Source: Caldisericia bacterium (lineage in GTDB: Bacteria > Caldisericota > Caldisericia > UBA6126). Taken from it: a stretch of 7,323 nucleotides of DNA. A program made the position numbers and the translations under genes. The stretch covers positions 1 through 7,323 of the forward strand of contig JAQVYZ010000046.1 of NCBI GenBank assembly GCA_028708485.1, read 5' to 3'. Shown here piece after piece: positions 1 to 6,681 of this stretch. The notes under the pieces were generated by a model that did not search any database, had not been told where the DNA came from, and was given only the letters and a program-made list of their open reading frames with translations. Each line of letters begins with the position of its first letter. Position 1 is the first letter of the stretch.

Positions 1-1948
1 ATTTGACGGTTTTCCCTACAGCAACCGGACCGTTTTGTATCCATGTCAGGGTATCCATACGGAAGATCGTACCGTTATCAAGCAGGAATATCTTCCCGCG
101 TTCCATTTCGCGTATGACTAATCCTTTCAATATCTTTGCATTCTGGGATTGGAACACTCTGGCATCAATGAAGATGATCAATTCAGAATATTCAATTCCT
201 TGTCCCTGAATACGAACTTTCTGGTTCATATAGGGAAGAGCTTTGTCTGTAAAATACAGAACTCTTTTCTTGGCATCACTATGAAATTCATAGATTCCAT
301 TACTGAGCTTACCGGTTAACGTAGCTTGCATTTGATGAACTGCCATTCCATTGATTTGATTCGATTGAATGATCGTTTGAGTTTTTGAATCAACCGTTTT
401 GGTGATTTTCGAACCAACCGGAATCGTGTAGTTGGCTTTGGCTATGGTTGTTCCGCTCGCTAATAGGTATTGATTGTTTTTGATACCGACAATCCAATCG
501 AATGTCCAGGCTGTTTTGAGAGGAGAGATGGAAGAAGCGACTTTTCTTGTGATCGTCGCTTCTTTTTGCTGGGGTGGCGCCTGAATGATCGGTTCTGCTG
601 AGGCTAAGAGGATATCATTGTTTTCAACCGGGGGTGCGATCAGGGTAAATTCTGTTACGATAAAATACTCACCGTAATCTTCCCCTGTGATACTGACTTG
701 AAAGCTTTTATCAATCCCCATCGGGTTATCTTTCAAATTCGAAGAGAGCAAAAAGCTCTGATGAAAGTCTTTCATGGTAAAACCGGTCTGATAAGCGGTG
801 TCAATTAAGCCTGTAAGAGTCCTTAGCTTTGGCTCCTGCAATTCATGAACGGTAAGAGCGATCGATTTATCTTTACCGAGTATGGCTCGTATTTTGACCG
901 GTTTATTGATTAATTCTTTTGGTTGGCAGGTTGTATAGATAGTTCTGTTGTTCCACTCGATCACTACAGGATTATCCTGTAAAACCAGATGAGTGGCGTT
1001 AACAGAAACCAAAATCCCTTTCAGAATAGTATTACAGAAATCGCTATCGGATATCTGGATCACATTCCATTTCTGATCTTGCTTTTGTAGCTTCATCTGT
1101 ATGTAACTATTGATTTTTGCGAAGTTAATCAAGTCAGTATCTGCATAAAGAGGATATTGAAGAGAATCCAGCCAAATCTGGTTGGTATAATAATCCACTC
1201 GCTCAATCACACCATCAACTGTCATATCTGCTGATGCGACCGATTGACGATATTGATTCAAAATGCTTTCCAGTGCTGACAGAGCTTCTTTGAAAGGGAT
1301 ATGAAATTTTTTCAGTAAATTTGCCGGAGACAACGTCTGGTAATCTTCAGCAATCATGTCATATTGAGCGCGAGTTCTTTCTACGAGCCATCGAATCCAC
1401 AATAATTCTTCATAAGAATAGTGGTCGTTCGCATAATAAAAAGCCTTCTCTTCGTTGGTGTTATAATAACGGGAAGCAAACTGGAGTGTCTGGTCTGCTT
1501 GGGCAATGGAAACAGAATCTACGACCGGTGCCTGGTATTGCAGCAAAGTTCTCATCTGCTGATTCATTTTGCTGGCCATAAACGTTTCTCCATGAAATAA
1601 CGGAAGAAACCAAAAACCAGTTACGGCCATGACACAAGCAGTCAAAACAGAGACGACCACTCTGCGCCAGATAAACCTTTGCTTGACTGGGACAGATAAC
1701 CGTTCGGAAGCTTCTCGGATCGCTTCATACACTCGCGTAAAACGTTCCGGAGAAAGTCCGGTTGGCGCTTGTTTAGCTTGGCTTTGTATCGTACCGGCTA
1801 TCCATCTTTCCTGCTCAAGGAATGCCTGACAGTCAACACATTGAGAACAATGCTCCTGTAAGATGGCAGGCAAAGGCTCGTTCCGATGCTCAAGCGACCA
1901 TTCCAGTACACTTTCGCATGGAGATTGCATGTTGTTCATTGGTTTCAC
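1..1948 (-). CDS. Zinc-finger anti-sigma factor with a very large extracytoplasmic beta-module region (partial, C-terminus off the left edge)
   Basis: This gene partners the ECF sigma factor directly upstream and probably holds it at the membrane. The frame is open from 1948 to base 1 (at least 649 codons, no stop). Residues 30-45 hold the anti-sigma zinc motif H-x3-C-x2-C (H33, C37, C40), with C11 as a plausible fourth ligand. One transmembrane helix lies at about 97-117, preceded by W-R-R, so the zinc finger is cytoplasmic. Residues 118-240 look helical; from about 240 on the protein is rich in beta strands and carries several similar-looking segments (243-303, 307-369, 376-437, 543-602, 606 onward). 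I chose GTG at 1948 because GGAGG lies 7 nt upstream and the GTG shares one base with the sigma TAG stop (TAGTG); the ATG at 1939 would leave 16 nt. Typical zinc-finger anti-sigmas are 100-300 residues, so this one is unusually long. Its signal or ligand is unknown. Confidence 0.85.
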   Translation of the reverse strand, partial: MKPMNNMQSPCESVLEWSLEHRNEPLPAILQEHCSQCVDCQAFLEQERWIAGTIQSQAKQAPTGLSPERFTRVYEAIREASERLSVPVKQRFIWRRVVVSVLTACVMAVTGFWFLPLFHGETFMASKMNQQMRTLLQYQAPVVDSVSIAQADQTLQFASRYYNTNEEKAFYYANDHYSYEELLWIRWLVERTRAQYDMIAEDYQTLSPANLLKKFHIPFKEALSALESILNQYRQSVASADMTVDGVIERVDYYTNQIWLDSLQYPLYADTDLINFAKINSYIQMKLQKQDQKWNVIQISDSDFCNTILKGILVSVNATHLVLQDNPVVIEWNNRTIYTTCQPKELINKPVKIRAILGKDKSIALTVHELQEPKLRTLTGLIDTAYQTGFTMKDFHQSFLLSSNLKDNPMGIDKSFQVSITGEDYGEYFIVTEFTLIAPPVENNDILLASAEPIIQAPPQQKEATITRKVASSISPLKTAWTFDWIVGIKNNQYLLASGTTIAKANYTIPVGSKITKTVDSKTQTIIQSNQINGMAVHQMQATLTGKLSNGIYEFHSDAKKRVLYFTDKALPYMNQKVRIQGQGIEYSELIIFIDARVFQSQNAKILKGLVIREMERGKIFLLDNGTIFRMDTLTWIQNGPVAVGKTVK

Positions 1949-2508
1949 TAACTTGCCTCCATCAACTTTTTTATTTTTTCGGACAATTTATTTCTGGCAG
2001 AAAATAATCGGCTTTTCACCGTTCCCTCAGGTATCGATAACGTTTCAGAGATATCTTTCACGCTAAGTTCATCGTAGTAATATAACTGGAGCAACATTCT
2101 TTCTTCTTCTTTCAGCTCTGACAAAGCTCTTTCTAAATATTTCAGCTCTTCAGAACAAAATACTTCTTCTTCGTGGTTCGGTTCGAATAATTCGACAGAA
2201 ATTTTGTATTCTTCGTCAGATTCTTGCTTTCGGGATCGCTTTTTAAAAAAGGTGTTGATCTCATTGCGTAAGATTCTATGCAACCAAGGCCGGACTGGGT
2301 AACGGTTATCAAACCGGTGAATCGCTTTGAAAAAAAGGATAAATGTATTCGATACGATGTCTTCGGCTTCATCCTGAGAATGTAGCAGTAAAAAAGCAGA
2401 ACGAAGCAATTCCTCTTTGAAAAACGTGAAAAGCTCAGCCATCGCACCGTCATCTCCCTGTTTGCACAGGTTGATCAGCTTAATCTCTTCATCACGTTCC
2501 AGAGTCAT
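1948..2508 (-). CDS. RNA polymerase ECF sigma factor (sigma-70 family, RpoE/SigW-like)
   Basis: A 186-residue alternative sigma factor of normal length for the group. Sigma region 2 spans about 20-92: the D-E-A-E-D-I-V run at 46-52 (region 2.2), the aromatic-rich stretch at 55-70 and P-W-L-H-R-I at 74-79 followed by a basic tail (regions 2.3-2.4, -10 melting and recognition). An acidic linker at 95-120 leads to region 4 at about 122-180, where the helix-turn-helix includes S-I-P-E-G-T-V-K-S-R-L (158-168), which would read the -35 element. It has no region 1.1 or 3, as expected for an ECF factor. The start ATG has only a weak AGG 7 nt upstream. The stop overlaps the anti-sigma GTG by one base. 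Promoter specificity cannot be read from the sequence. An autoregulatory promoter in the 71-bp gap upstream is possible but not convincing. Confidence 0.95.
   Translation of the reverse strand: MTLERDEEIKLINLCKQGDDGAMAELFTFFKEELLRSAFLLLHSQDEAEDIVSNTFILFFKAIHRFDNRYPVRPWLHRILRNEINTFFKKRSRKQESDEEYKISVELFEPNHEEEVFCSEELKYLERALSELKEEERMLLQLYYYDELSVKDISETLSIPEGTVKSRLFSARNKLSEKIKKLMEAS
1956..1960 (-). promoter_or_regulatory. Ribosome-binding site deciding the GTG start of the anti-sigma gene
   Basis: GGAGG lies inside the last codons of the sigma factor gene, 7 nt before the GTG at 1948-1946. It supports the GTG over the in-frame ATG at 1939. The stop and start overlap as TAGTG, so translation of the two proteins is probably coupled, which would keep their ratio fixed. 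Confidence 0.75.
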
Positions 2509-2579
2509 TTTAAGCCTGGTCCAATCGTCTCTTTTGAATCACTTTTTGCAGGGTTCCTGAAGAAAGAGAAAAAATCAAA

Positions 2580-3062
2580 TCAGAGAGTAGAGATAGAAAT
2601 TTTAGGATGAGATTTAGCTATGATAGCGGCTACCTCTTCCAAAAATTGTTTATCTGCTTCCAGAAAAGCTGATTTTGTGTTGCTGTCAATATCCAGTACA
2701 CCAATTAACTTTTCTTTCGCGCAGATAGGGACGACAATTTCTGATCTGACGTGTAAATCGCAGGCAATATAACGGTCATCCTTAGAAACATCATCCAAAT
2801 TCTGGGTAATTCTCTCTCTGGCTGCTAATCCGCATAAGCCTTTATCTAAAGGGATTCTGGTATGTTCAGTCGGCTTGCCAAGATAGGTCTCAAGAACCAG
2901 CACATCGTCTTTAAATAAATAGATACCAACCCAATCATATTTAGGAAAATTAGATTTCATCTCATAGACTACTTCAGACAGGTTATAACGCCAGATATGG
3001 CTTCCTGCAAAGATCTCCTTAATTCTTAATAACATTGTATTGTATTTATTCTGTAATGTCAT
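2580..3062 (-). CDS. GAF-domain protein, free methionine-(R)-sulfoxide reductase family
   Basis: A single-domain GAF protein of 160 residues, the size of fRMsr (E. coli YebR/MsrC), which reduces free methionine-R-sulfoxide in the cytoplasm with thioredoxin-type electrons. Family hallmarks seen: Y-D-W-V-G-I-Y (42-48), G-L-C-G-L-A-A (75-81), the I-A-C-D and S-E-I-V-V-P-I block (99-113) and I-G-V-L-D-I-D-S (120-127). From memory of YebR, C101 matches the catalytic C118 and C77 matches C94. The third family cysteine (C84 in YebR, usual disulfide partner of C118) is absent: the aligned stretch near 64-67 reads P-T-E-H. C77 could resolve instead, or the protein may bind a ligand without reducing it. 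The gene follows the propeller gene by 37 bp and has no Shine-Dalgarno before its ATG, with a -10 box just upstream. It stands 71 bp ahead of the sigma gene, so all could be co-transcribed. Confidence 0.82.
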   Translation of the reverse strand: MTLQNKYNTMLLRIKEIFAGSHIWRYNLSEVVYEMKSNFPKYDWVGIYLFKDDVLVLETYLGKPTEHTRIPLDKGLCGLAARERITQNLDDVSKDDRYIACDLHVRSEIVVPICAKEKLIGVLDIDSNTKSAFLEADKQFLEEVAAIIAKSHPKISISTL

Positions 3063-3069
3063 GGTGTTT

Positions 3070-3097
3070 ATTATACGATACTTCTGGCTTTTTACAC
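3070..3097 (-). promoter_or_regulatory. Candidate promoter for the GAF gene, possibly giving a leaderless mRNA
   Basis: A perfect TATAAT (3075-3070) lies 7 nt before the ATG at 3062, with GTGTAA (3097-3092, 3 of 6 matches to TTGACA) 16 bp upstream. Transcription would begin at or next to the start codon, which fits the absence of a Shine-Dalgarno sequence. The -35 box is weak and the element lies just below the stop codon of the upstream gene. Confidence 0.4.
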
Positions 3098-3099
3098 TT

Positions 3100-4218
3100 T
3101 TAGTCCATCATTTTCATAAAATGCACTTGCAGAAATTGTTTATTAGCTATGATATACCCTATCTCTCCATCAGGAGAAATGGTGACCGGGAACATCTTCT
3201 TCTCGGCTGGTAATTCCATATATCGGACTTCGTTGAACCTGGTTTGTATACAGCCGATAATGGATTGATCCGCCCAAAAATAGATATTATTCTCTAAATC
3301 TGTTCCAATCATACCTCCATAATGCCATACCGGATTCCTGACGATCCAGGTTTTTTGAGGATGGCTCAGGGAGTGGGGATCAGAAGACCACTGAAGGGTT
3401 AATGCTTCGGATTCGTATGTCCAGCTGATCAAACCACCCTGAAAGGGTAGAATGGCGGTTTGTTCTGGTAAAGGACCTACCACTTCTCCGGATGAAGAGA
3501 GAAAATAACTCTCCCAGTTAGTTTCAAGGTAAGTCCCCCCAGCAAATCCTTTCAGGGTGGAAAAAGGTTGTTTCGTAGATTCCAATGTCACAAATATCCA
3601 CTGGTTATTGATCACTTCAAAGAATGGACTGATAGTCAGTATGATCCGCTGATCTGATAACATCAACGGGATGGAGAGGATTTGTATGATATGCCCATTA
3701 CCATCGAGCTGGTATATCTTTTTATTCTGATTGTTCAGAACAAACCAACCATTATCCCCAGATGGAGTCAGCGTGTAGCCGACAATTTCTTTGTCCGGTG
3801 CGGCTTCGTTTCTTAAGAAAGGCAATGCAAAAGAAGTCTCCAGTTTTCCTTCCTGATTCCATCCTGTTAATCTTGGCCCGTACGGATCCCCAATCCAGGT
3901 AATTTGTGAGGAATTTCGGTACAATTCCGTTGGTAGCGCTCCCTGTGCCCATCCTGGAGGAACTTTTTCCTGATAGGGCATGAAACCGATCTGATGTTCC
4001 TGGTTACCTAACGGGATAGAAAAAGTCGTGCTTTCCATCATTTTCTGCATATTTTTCAGAGAGCCATCAATGAGGATAGTTTCTTCAGTGACTTTTTCTA
4101 GGGAAGAAGAAACGGTTTTGGTCGATTGCCTCACTCCTAAAAACCATACCAGCATTAAAAGAACGCCTAATGAAACACCCTTTGCAATCGTGCTGATCGG
4201 ATTTTCGTTGTTTACCAT
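3100..4218 (-). CDS. Membrane-anchored, beta-propeller-like protein of unknown function
   Basis: I do not recognise a named family. The 372-residue product starts with a short cytoplasmic tail and one hydrophobic helix at about 12-29 that ends in V-R, with no signal-peptidase site, so it is probably an N-terminal signal anchor. Residues 32-65 look helical and could form a short coiled coil. The rest (about 70-370) is outside the membrane and consists of repeated strand-turn-strand units resembling NHL/PQQ-type propeller blades: for example near 147-181 (T-P-S-G-D-N-G then L-D-G-N-G), 303-337 (D-L-E-N-N-I-Y-F-W) and 345-368 (S-P-D-G-E-I-G-Y). The ATG overlaps the end of the NlpC/P60 gene by 7 bp (ATGGTAA), and no clear ribosome-binding site is visible, so translational coupling is likely. 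A binding or scaffold role for the peptidase is an inference. Confidence 0.75.
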   Translation of the reverse strand: MVNNENPISTIAKGVSLGVLLMLVWFLGVRQSTKTVSSSLEKVTEETILIDGSLKNMQKMMESTTFSIPLGNQEHQIGFMPYQEKVPPGWAQGALPTELYRNSSQITWIGDPYGPRLTGWNQEGKLETSFALPFLRNEAAPDKEIVGYTLTPSGDNGWFVLNNQNKKIYQLDGNGHIIQILSIPLMLSDQRIILTISPFFEVINNQWIFVTLESTKQPFSTLKGFAGGTYLETNWESYFLSSSGEVVGPLPEQTAILPFQGGLISWTYESEALTLQWSSDPHSLSHPQKTWIVRNPVWHYGGMIGTDLENNIYFWADQSIIGCIQTRFNEVRYMELPAEKKMFPVTISPDGEIGYIIANKQFLQVHFMKMMD

Positions 4219-5246
4219 GGGTTTAAGCGAACAAATTGGTATTCGTAATGATTGGATAGCTCCGCCAGGGGGGTCTCAATCGTTTTCAAGACGCTATTGT
4301 GATGCAGGCGGTAGTTAGTGAACCAAACGGTATGAATCATTTTGGTGGTACGAACAGAACTCCCTTTTTTAGATAAAATTCCAAAATGAACCAGAATGCC
4401 TTTTTTGAGGATCATGATCACGTCCCCTGGCTGCAATTGCTCATAGTGATCAATGCCTTGGCAGGTACCGGATGCGATCAGGGGCGCTTGACGCCAGTTG
4501 TACTGCAGACCGGCATACCTGGCACACTGCTCTACCAATCCCGAACAATCCAATCCACACCAAATAGAAGGAAATTCTGTTCCTTTAGGAGAGTCCCAGG
4601 CTGATTCACCTTCATCCAGATTCACGCCGGGTACATCGGAATATTGTGCCCGAATCGAGAGCCAGCTCTGATTAGCTGGATGCTGAGAGAGTTTCCGAAC
4701 GATTTCCGAGAGAGATTGTTTGCCACCCCAGACATACGGAGCGCCGGTGATTTGCTCTCCCACCTGCGGCAATTCCGGATGATAATCATTGGCAGCAGGA
4801 TTCAGCTCATCAAGTCGGTTTTGGTGATACAACCTTTTTTGCCAGGGAATGGCTAACCGGTTGTATAGGCTTGCGTAGGAGACCATAGCCAGGTGGGGAG
4901 AGGCGTATCGACAGCGAACATTACTCGATGCAGCGGACTTTACCTGAAACCGAAAAAAGCTGTCGTTTAGGGAAGTTATCTTCACTAGGGATGAAAAATA
5001 CTCCAATCGATGAGCCTGTACATCGTTATTCAACACAACCAATTCTATCTTTCCTTTCCAATCAAGGAGGATGGGGTTTCCTTTCCAGGCATAACATTCC
5101 CAAACAGCTGAATTGTCAGCAGGGGAAATGGTTGTCCACACTCCCATGGAGACAGGAATGGGTTTTATTTCAGAGTGAATCTGATGGAAAGATGAAAAAA
5201 ACCAACAAAACACAGCCAGCCAGCAGATCCATTTCTTTGCGTGCAT
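4212..5246 (-). CDS. Exported NlpC/P60 cysteine peptidase (peptidoglycan endopeptidase)
   Basis: A 344-residue secreted enzyme expected to cut peptide stems of peptidoglycan outside the membrane. Residues 1-25 form a Sec signal peptide (K-K at 4-5, hydrophobic core 7-20, cleavage probably near S25). Residues about 28-125 are beta-rich and could be bacterial SH3-like wall-binding domains, but I cannot assign them firmly. The catalytic domain spans about 160-344: Y-V-W-G-G (171-175), D-C-S-G (233-236, nucleophile C234), a P-G-D-V step (273-276), H287 in V-H-F-G and a third polar residue, probably H305. All expected catalytic residues are present. It is the first gene of a minus-strand operon and overlaps the next by 7 bp. 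The ATG at 5246 is chosen because it gives the complete signal peptide; the adjacent AGGGG is too close to the ATG to be a normal ribosome-binding site. Confidence 0.92.
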   Translation of the reverse strand: MHAKKWICWLAVFCWFFSSFHQIHSEIKPIPVSMGVWTTISPADNSAVWECYAWKGNPILLDWKGKIELVVLNNDVQAHRLEYFSSLVKITSLNDSFFRFQVKSAASSNVRCRYASPHLAMVSYASLYNRLAIPWQKRLYHQNRLDELNPAANDYHPELPQVGEQITGAPYVWGGKQSLSEIVRKLSQHPANQSWLSIRAQYSDVPGVNLDEGESAWDSPKGTEFPSIWCGLDCSGLVEQCARYAGLQYNWRQAPLIASGTCQGIDHYEQLQPGDVIMILKKGILVHFGILSKKGSSVRTTKMIHTVWFTNYRLHHNSVLKTIETPLAELSNHYEYQFVRLNPW

Positions 5247-5252
5247 GCCCCT

Positions 5253-5282
5253 ATTGTACCATATGGTTGGTCAGAATGGGAA
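5253..5282 (-). promoter_or_regulatory. Candidate extended -10 promoter for the NlpC/P60 operon
   Basis: TGG directly precedes TACAAT (5258-5253), an extended -10 form, with TTCCCA (5282-5277, 4 of 6 matches to TTGACA) 18 bp upstream. Only 6 nt separate the -10 from the ATG at 5246, so the transcript would have no or almost no leader. An alternative minus-strand AT-rich box near 5287-5296 would give a leader of about 40 nt. Confidence 0.4.
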
Positions 5283-5295
5283 AAACATCTATAAT
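5267..5295 (+). promoter_or_regulatory. Sigma-A type promoter of the methyltransferase gene
   Basis: TTGGTC (5267-5272) and TATAAT (5290-5295) are separated by 17 bp. The expected start site near 5302 gives a leader of about 23 nt containing the ribosome-binding site. Its -35 box lies within the spacer of the candidate minus-strand promoter, so the two divergent promoters overlap face to face and may compete. Confidence 0.65.
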
Positions 5296-5312
5296 ACTTC
5301 TTATCTGAAAAT

Positions 5313-5318
5313 AGGAGG
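5313..5318 (+). promoter_or_regulatory. Ribosome-binding site of the methyltransferase gene
   Basis: A perfect AGGAGG stands 6 nt before the ATG at 5325. It is the strongest ribosome-binding site in the window and fixes this start. Confidence 0.85.
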
Positions 5319-5324
5319 AAACTG

Positions 5325-6203
5325 ATGAGATTCGGTGTGGTCATCCTGAAGGGATTGAACCGTCTATTTCCTCCGGTCGTGCACCCTTTTAACCTTCAAA
5401 ATAAAGGGGAGATGACGTACGCGGAATGGCAATACAAAAAGGGAGAAGATACCATCCGGTATTTCCTGCCTTATCACTCACTCGAGACGATGTTTCAGGA
5501 TAAAGTCGTCTTGGACATTGGATGCGGGGCTGGCGGGAAAACAATTTATTATGCTTCCCAAGGGGTGAAGCAGATTATTGGGCTGGAAATCCTGGACAGA
5601 TACCGCGAAGAAGCAGAAAAACTTGCTCAAAAATATCATCAGAAGGATGTTTTTACCTATGTGGTCGGAGATGCTTCCCAGACACCCTTCCGTGAAAACA
5701 CTTTTGATACCATCATCATGAACGATGCGATGGAGCATGTTGCTGATCCCGAAGCGGTTTTAATGGAATGCCATCGGATACTGAAACCGGGAGGGCACCT
5801 GTATATCAACTTTCCACCTTACAACCACCCGTACGGGGCTCATTTGAGCGATGCTATTGCCATCCCTTGGGTGCATGCGCTGTTTTCTGAATCCACCCTG
5901 ATCTCCGCATATCAGGATCTTCTGAAAGGACACGCAGATTACCAGGAGAGGATTTCTTTTCGTTTCAGTCATGATGAGAAAGGGATAGCTCATATTACCT
6001 ATATCAACCGGATGACGATTCACAGGTTCCGGAAAATTCTCCAGACGATACCTTTTGAACAGAAGTATTATTATGAAGACCCACTGCGAAAAATGGTGGC
6101 AGGTGTTCGTCCATGGCCGGTTTTCCGAGAATGGCTTACAAAGATGGTGGTATGCGTTCTTCAGAAACCTGCTGCTTCTCCCATTGAATCAACCAGCTCT
6201 TAG
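5325..6203 (+). CDS. Class I SAM-dependent methyltransferase, substrate unknown
   Basis: A 292-residue methyltransferase with the Rossmann-type SAM fold at about 55-170. Motif I is V-L-D-I-G-C-G-A-G (62-70), the acidic residue binding the SAM ribose is E88 in G-L-E-I-L, the next acidic loop is G-D-A (115-117), motif IV is F-D-T-I-I-M-N-D-A (127-135) followed by M-E-H-V, and L-K-P-G-G (153-157) begins the last core unit. This is the Methyltransf_11/UbiE-like superfamily. A poorly conserved C-terminal part (175-292) with many aromatic residues probably forms the substrate cap. A quinone, lipid, sugar or small-molecule acceptor are all possible; the sequence does not decide. It stands alone on the plus strand with its own promoter. 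Its last 22 codons overlap the end of the convergent DNA-repair gene by 68 bp. Confidence 0.9.
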   Translation: MRFGVVILKGLNRLFPPVVHPFNLQNKGEMTYAEWQYKKGEDTIRYFLPYHSLETMFQDKVVLDIGCGAGGKTIYYASQGVKQIIGLEILDRYREEAEKLAQKYHQKDVFTYVVGDASQTPFRENTFDTIIMNDAMEHVADPEAVLMECHRILKPGGHLYINFPPYNHPYGAHLSDAIAIPWVHALFSESTLISAYQDLLKGHADYQERISFRFSHDEKGIAHITYINRMTIHRFRKILQTIPFEQKYYYEDPLRKMVAGVRPWPVFREWLTKMVVCVLQKPAASPIESTSS

Positions 6204-6681
6204 ATGTCGGTCCACCGGCTGAATATTCACCGGTTTTATCCTTCCTCACCACCCGATGACAGGGGATGACAATTGGCAGAGGGTTTTTCGATAACACATG
6301 CCCTACCCATCTGGCAGCACGAGGTTTTTTGACTAACATCGCTACTTCACCATAAGTAAGGGTATGGCCATAAGGGATTTTCATCAGGGCGGTATACACT
6401 CTTTTTTCTTCAGGGGAACCCGGCAGCAAATAAGTAAAATCCCAGGTCGTTTTTTTCCCGGTGAAGTAACTTTCTAAAGATTGCCTGATATATTGAGTGA
6501 TTTCTGATTCCTCTTTGGGAGCTTCGGTCGACTTCGTCTTCTGCCAACAAAGGGAGGCTAATGCGCCATTCTCAATCTGACCGTAAAAATAACCGATAGG
6601 TGTTGAGAGCAGAAAATTATTCTGTTGAGATTTGTTTGAGACCGGCGTCCGTAATCTTGACATAAGATTGTATACCTTCAT
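6136..6681 (-). CDS. ogt: Methylated-DNA--[protein]-cysteine S-methyltransferase (Ogt/MGMT family)
   Basis: A suicide DNA-repair protein that takes the alkyl group from O6-alkylguanine (and O4-alkylthymine) onto its own cysteine. In the 181-residue reading the acceptor is C141 in I-P-C-H-R-V-V (139-145). Other hallmarks: I-P-Y-G with Y-G-E-V-A (102-114), where Y110 fits the base-flipping tyrosine; R124 in A-R-W-V-G as arginine finger; N133 in K-N-P as the hinge asparagine; and S-A-G-G with W-L-I-Q-W-E (154-168) closing the active site. The N-terminal domain (about 24-90) is present but divergent. The start is uncertain: ATG 6681 or ATG 6663, the latter with GAAGG 11 nt upstream; both lie inside the winged-helix gene. 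It is last in the rpmB operon, so expression seems constitutive rather than an adaptive (Ada-type) response. The 3' end overlaps the convergent methyltransferase gene. Confidence 0.93.
   Translation of the reverse strand: MKVYNLMSRLRTPVSNKSQQNNFLLSTPIGYFYGQIENGALASLCWQKTKSTEAPKEESEITQYIRQSLESYFTGKKTTWDFTYLLPGSPEEKRVYTALMKIPYGHTLTYGEVAMLVKKPRAARWVGHVLSKNPLPIVIPCHRVVRKDKTGEYSAGGPTSKSWLIQWEKQQVSEERIPPSL

Noticed and set aside
3..1829. Several plus-strand open frames of 60-90 codons (3-209, 1321-1581, 1629-1829)
   Set aside because: They lie opposite the continuous anti-sigma frame, have no ribosome-binding sites and show no protein-like patterns.
2520..2575. Possible autoregulated ECF promoter (GGAACC, minus strand, near 2542-2547) in front of the sigma gene
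   Set aside because: GGAACC resembles an ECF -35 box, but no convincing -10 such as CGTC or TCTGA is found 15-18 bp downstream. One short hexamer is not enough.
4028..5308. Plus-strand frames opposite the propeller and NlpC/P60 genes
   Set aside because: The minus-strand products have clear domains, signal peptide or anchor; the plus-strand readings are shadows without motifs.
5478..6023. Minus-strand frames opposite the methyltransferase
   Set aside because: The plus-strand frame holds all SAM-binding motifs and a perfect AGGAGG; the opposite frames have no recognisable features.
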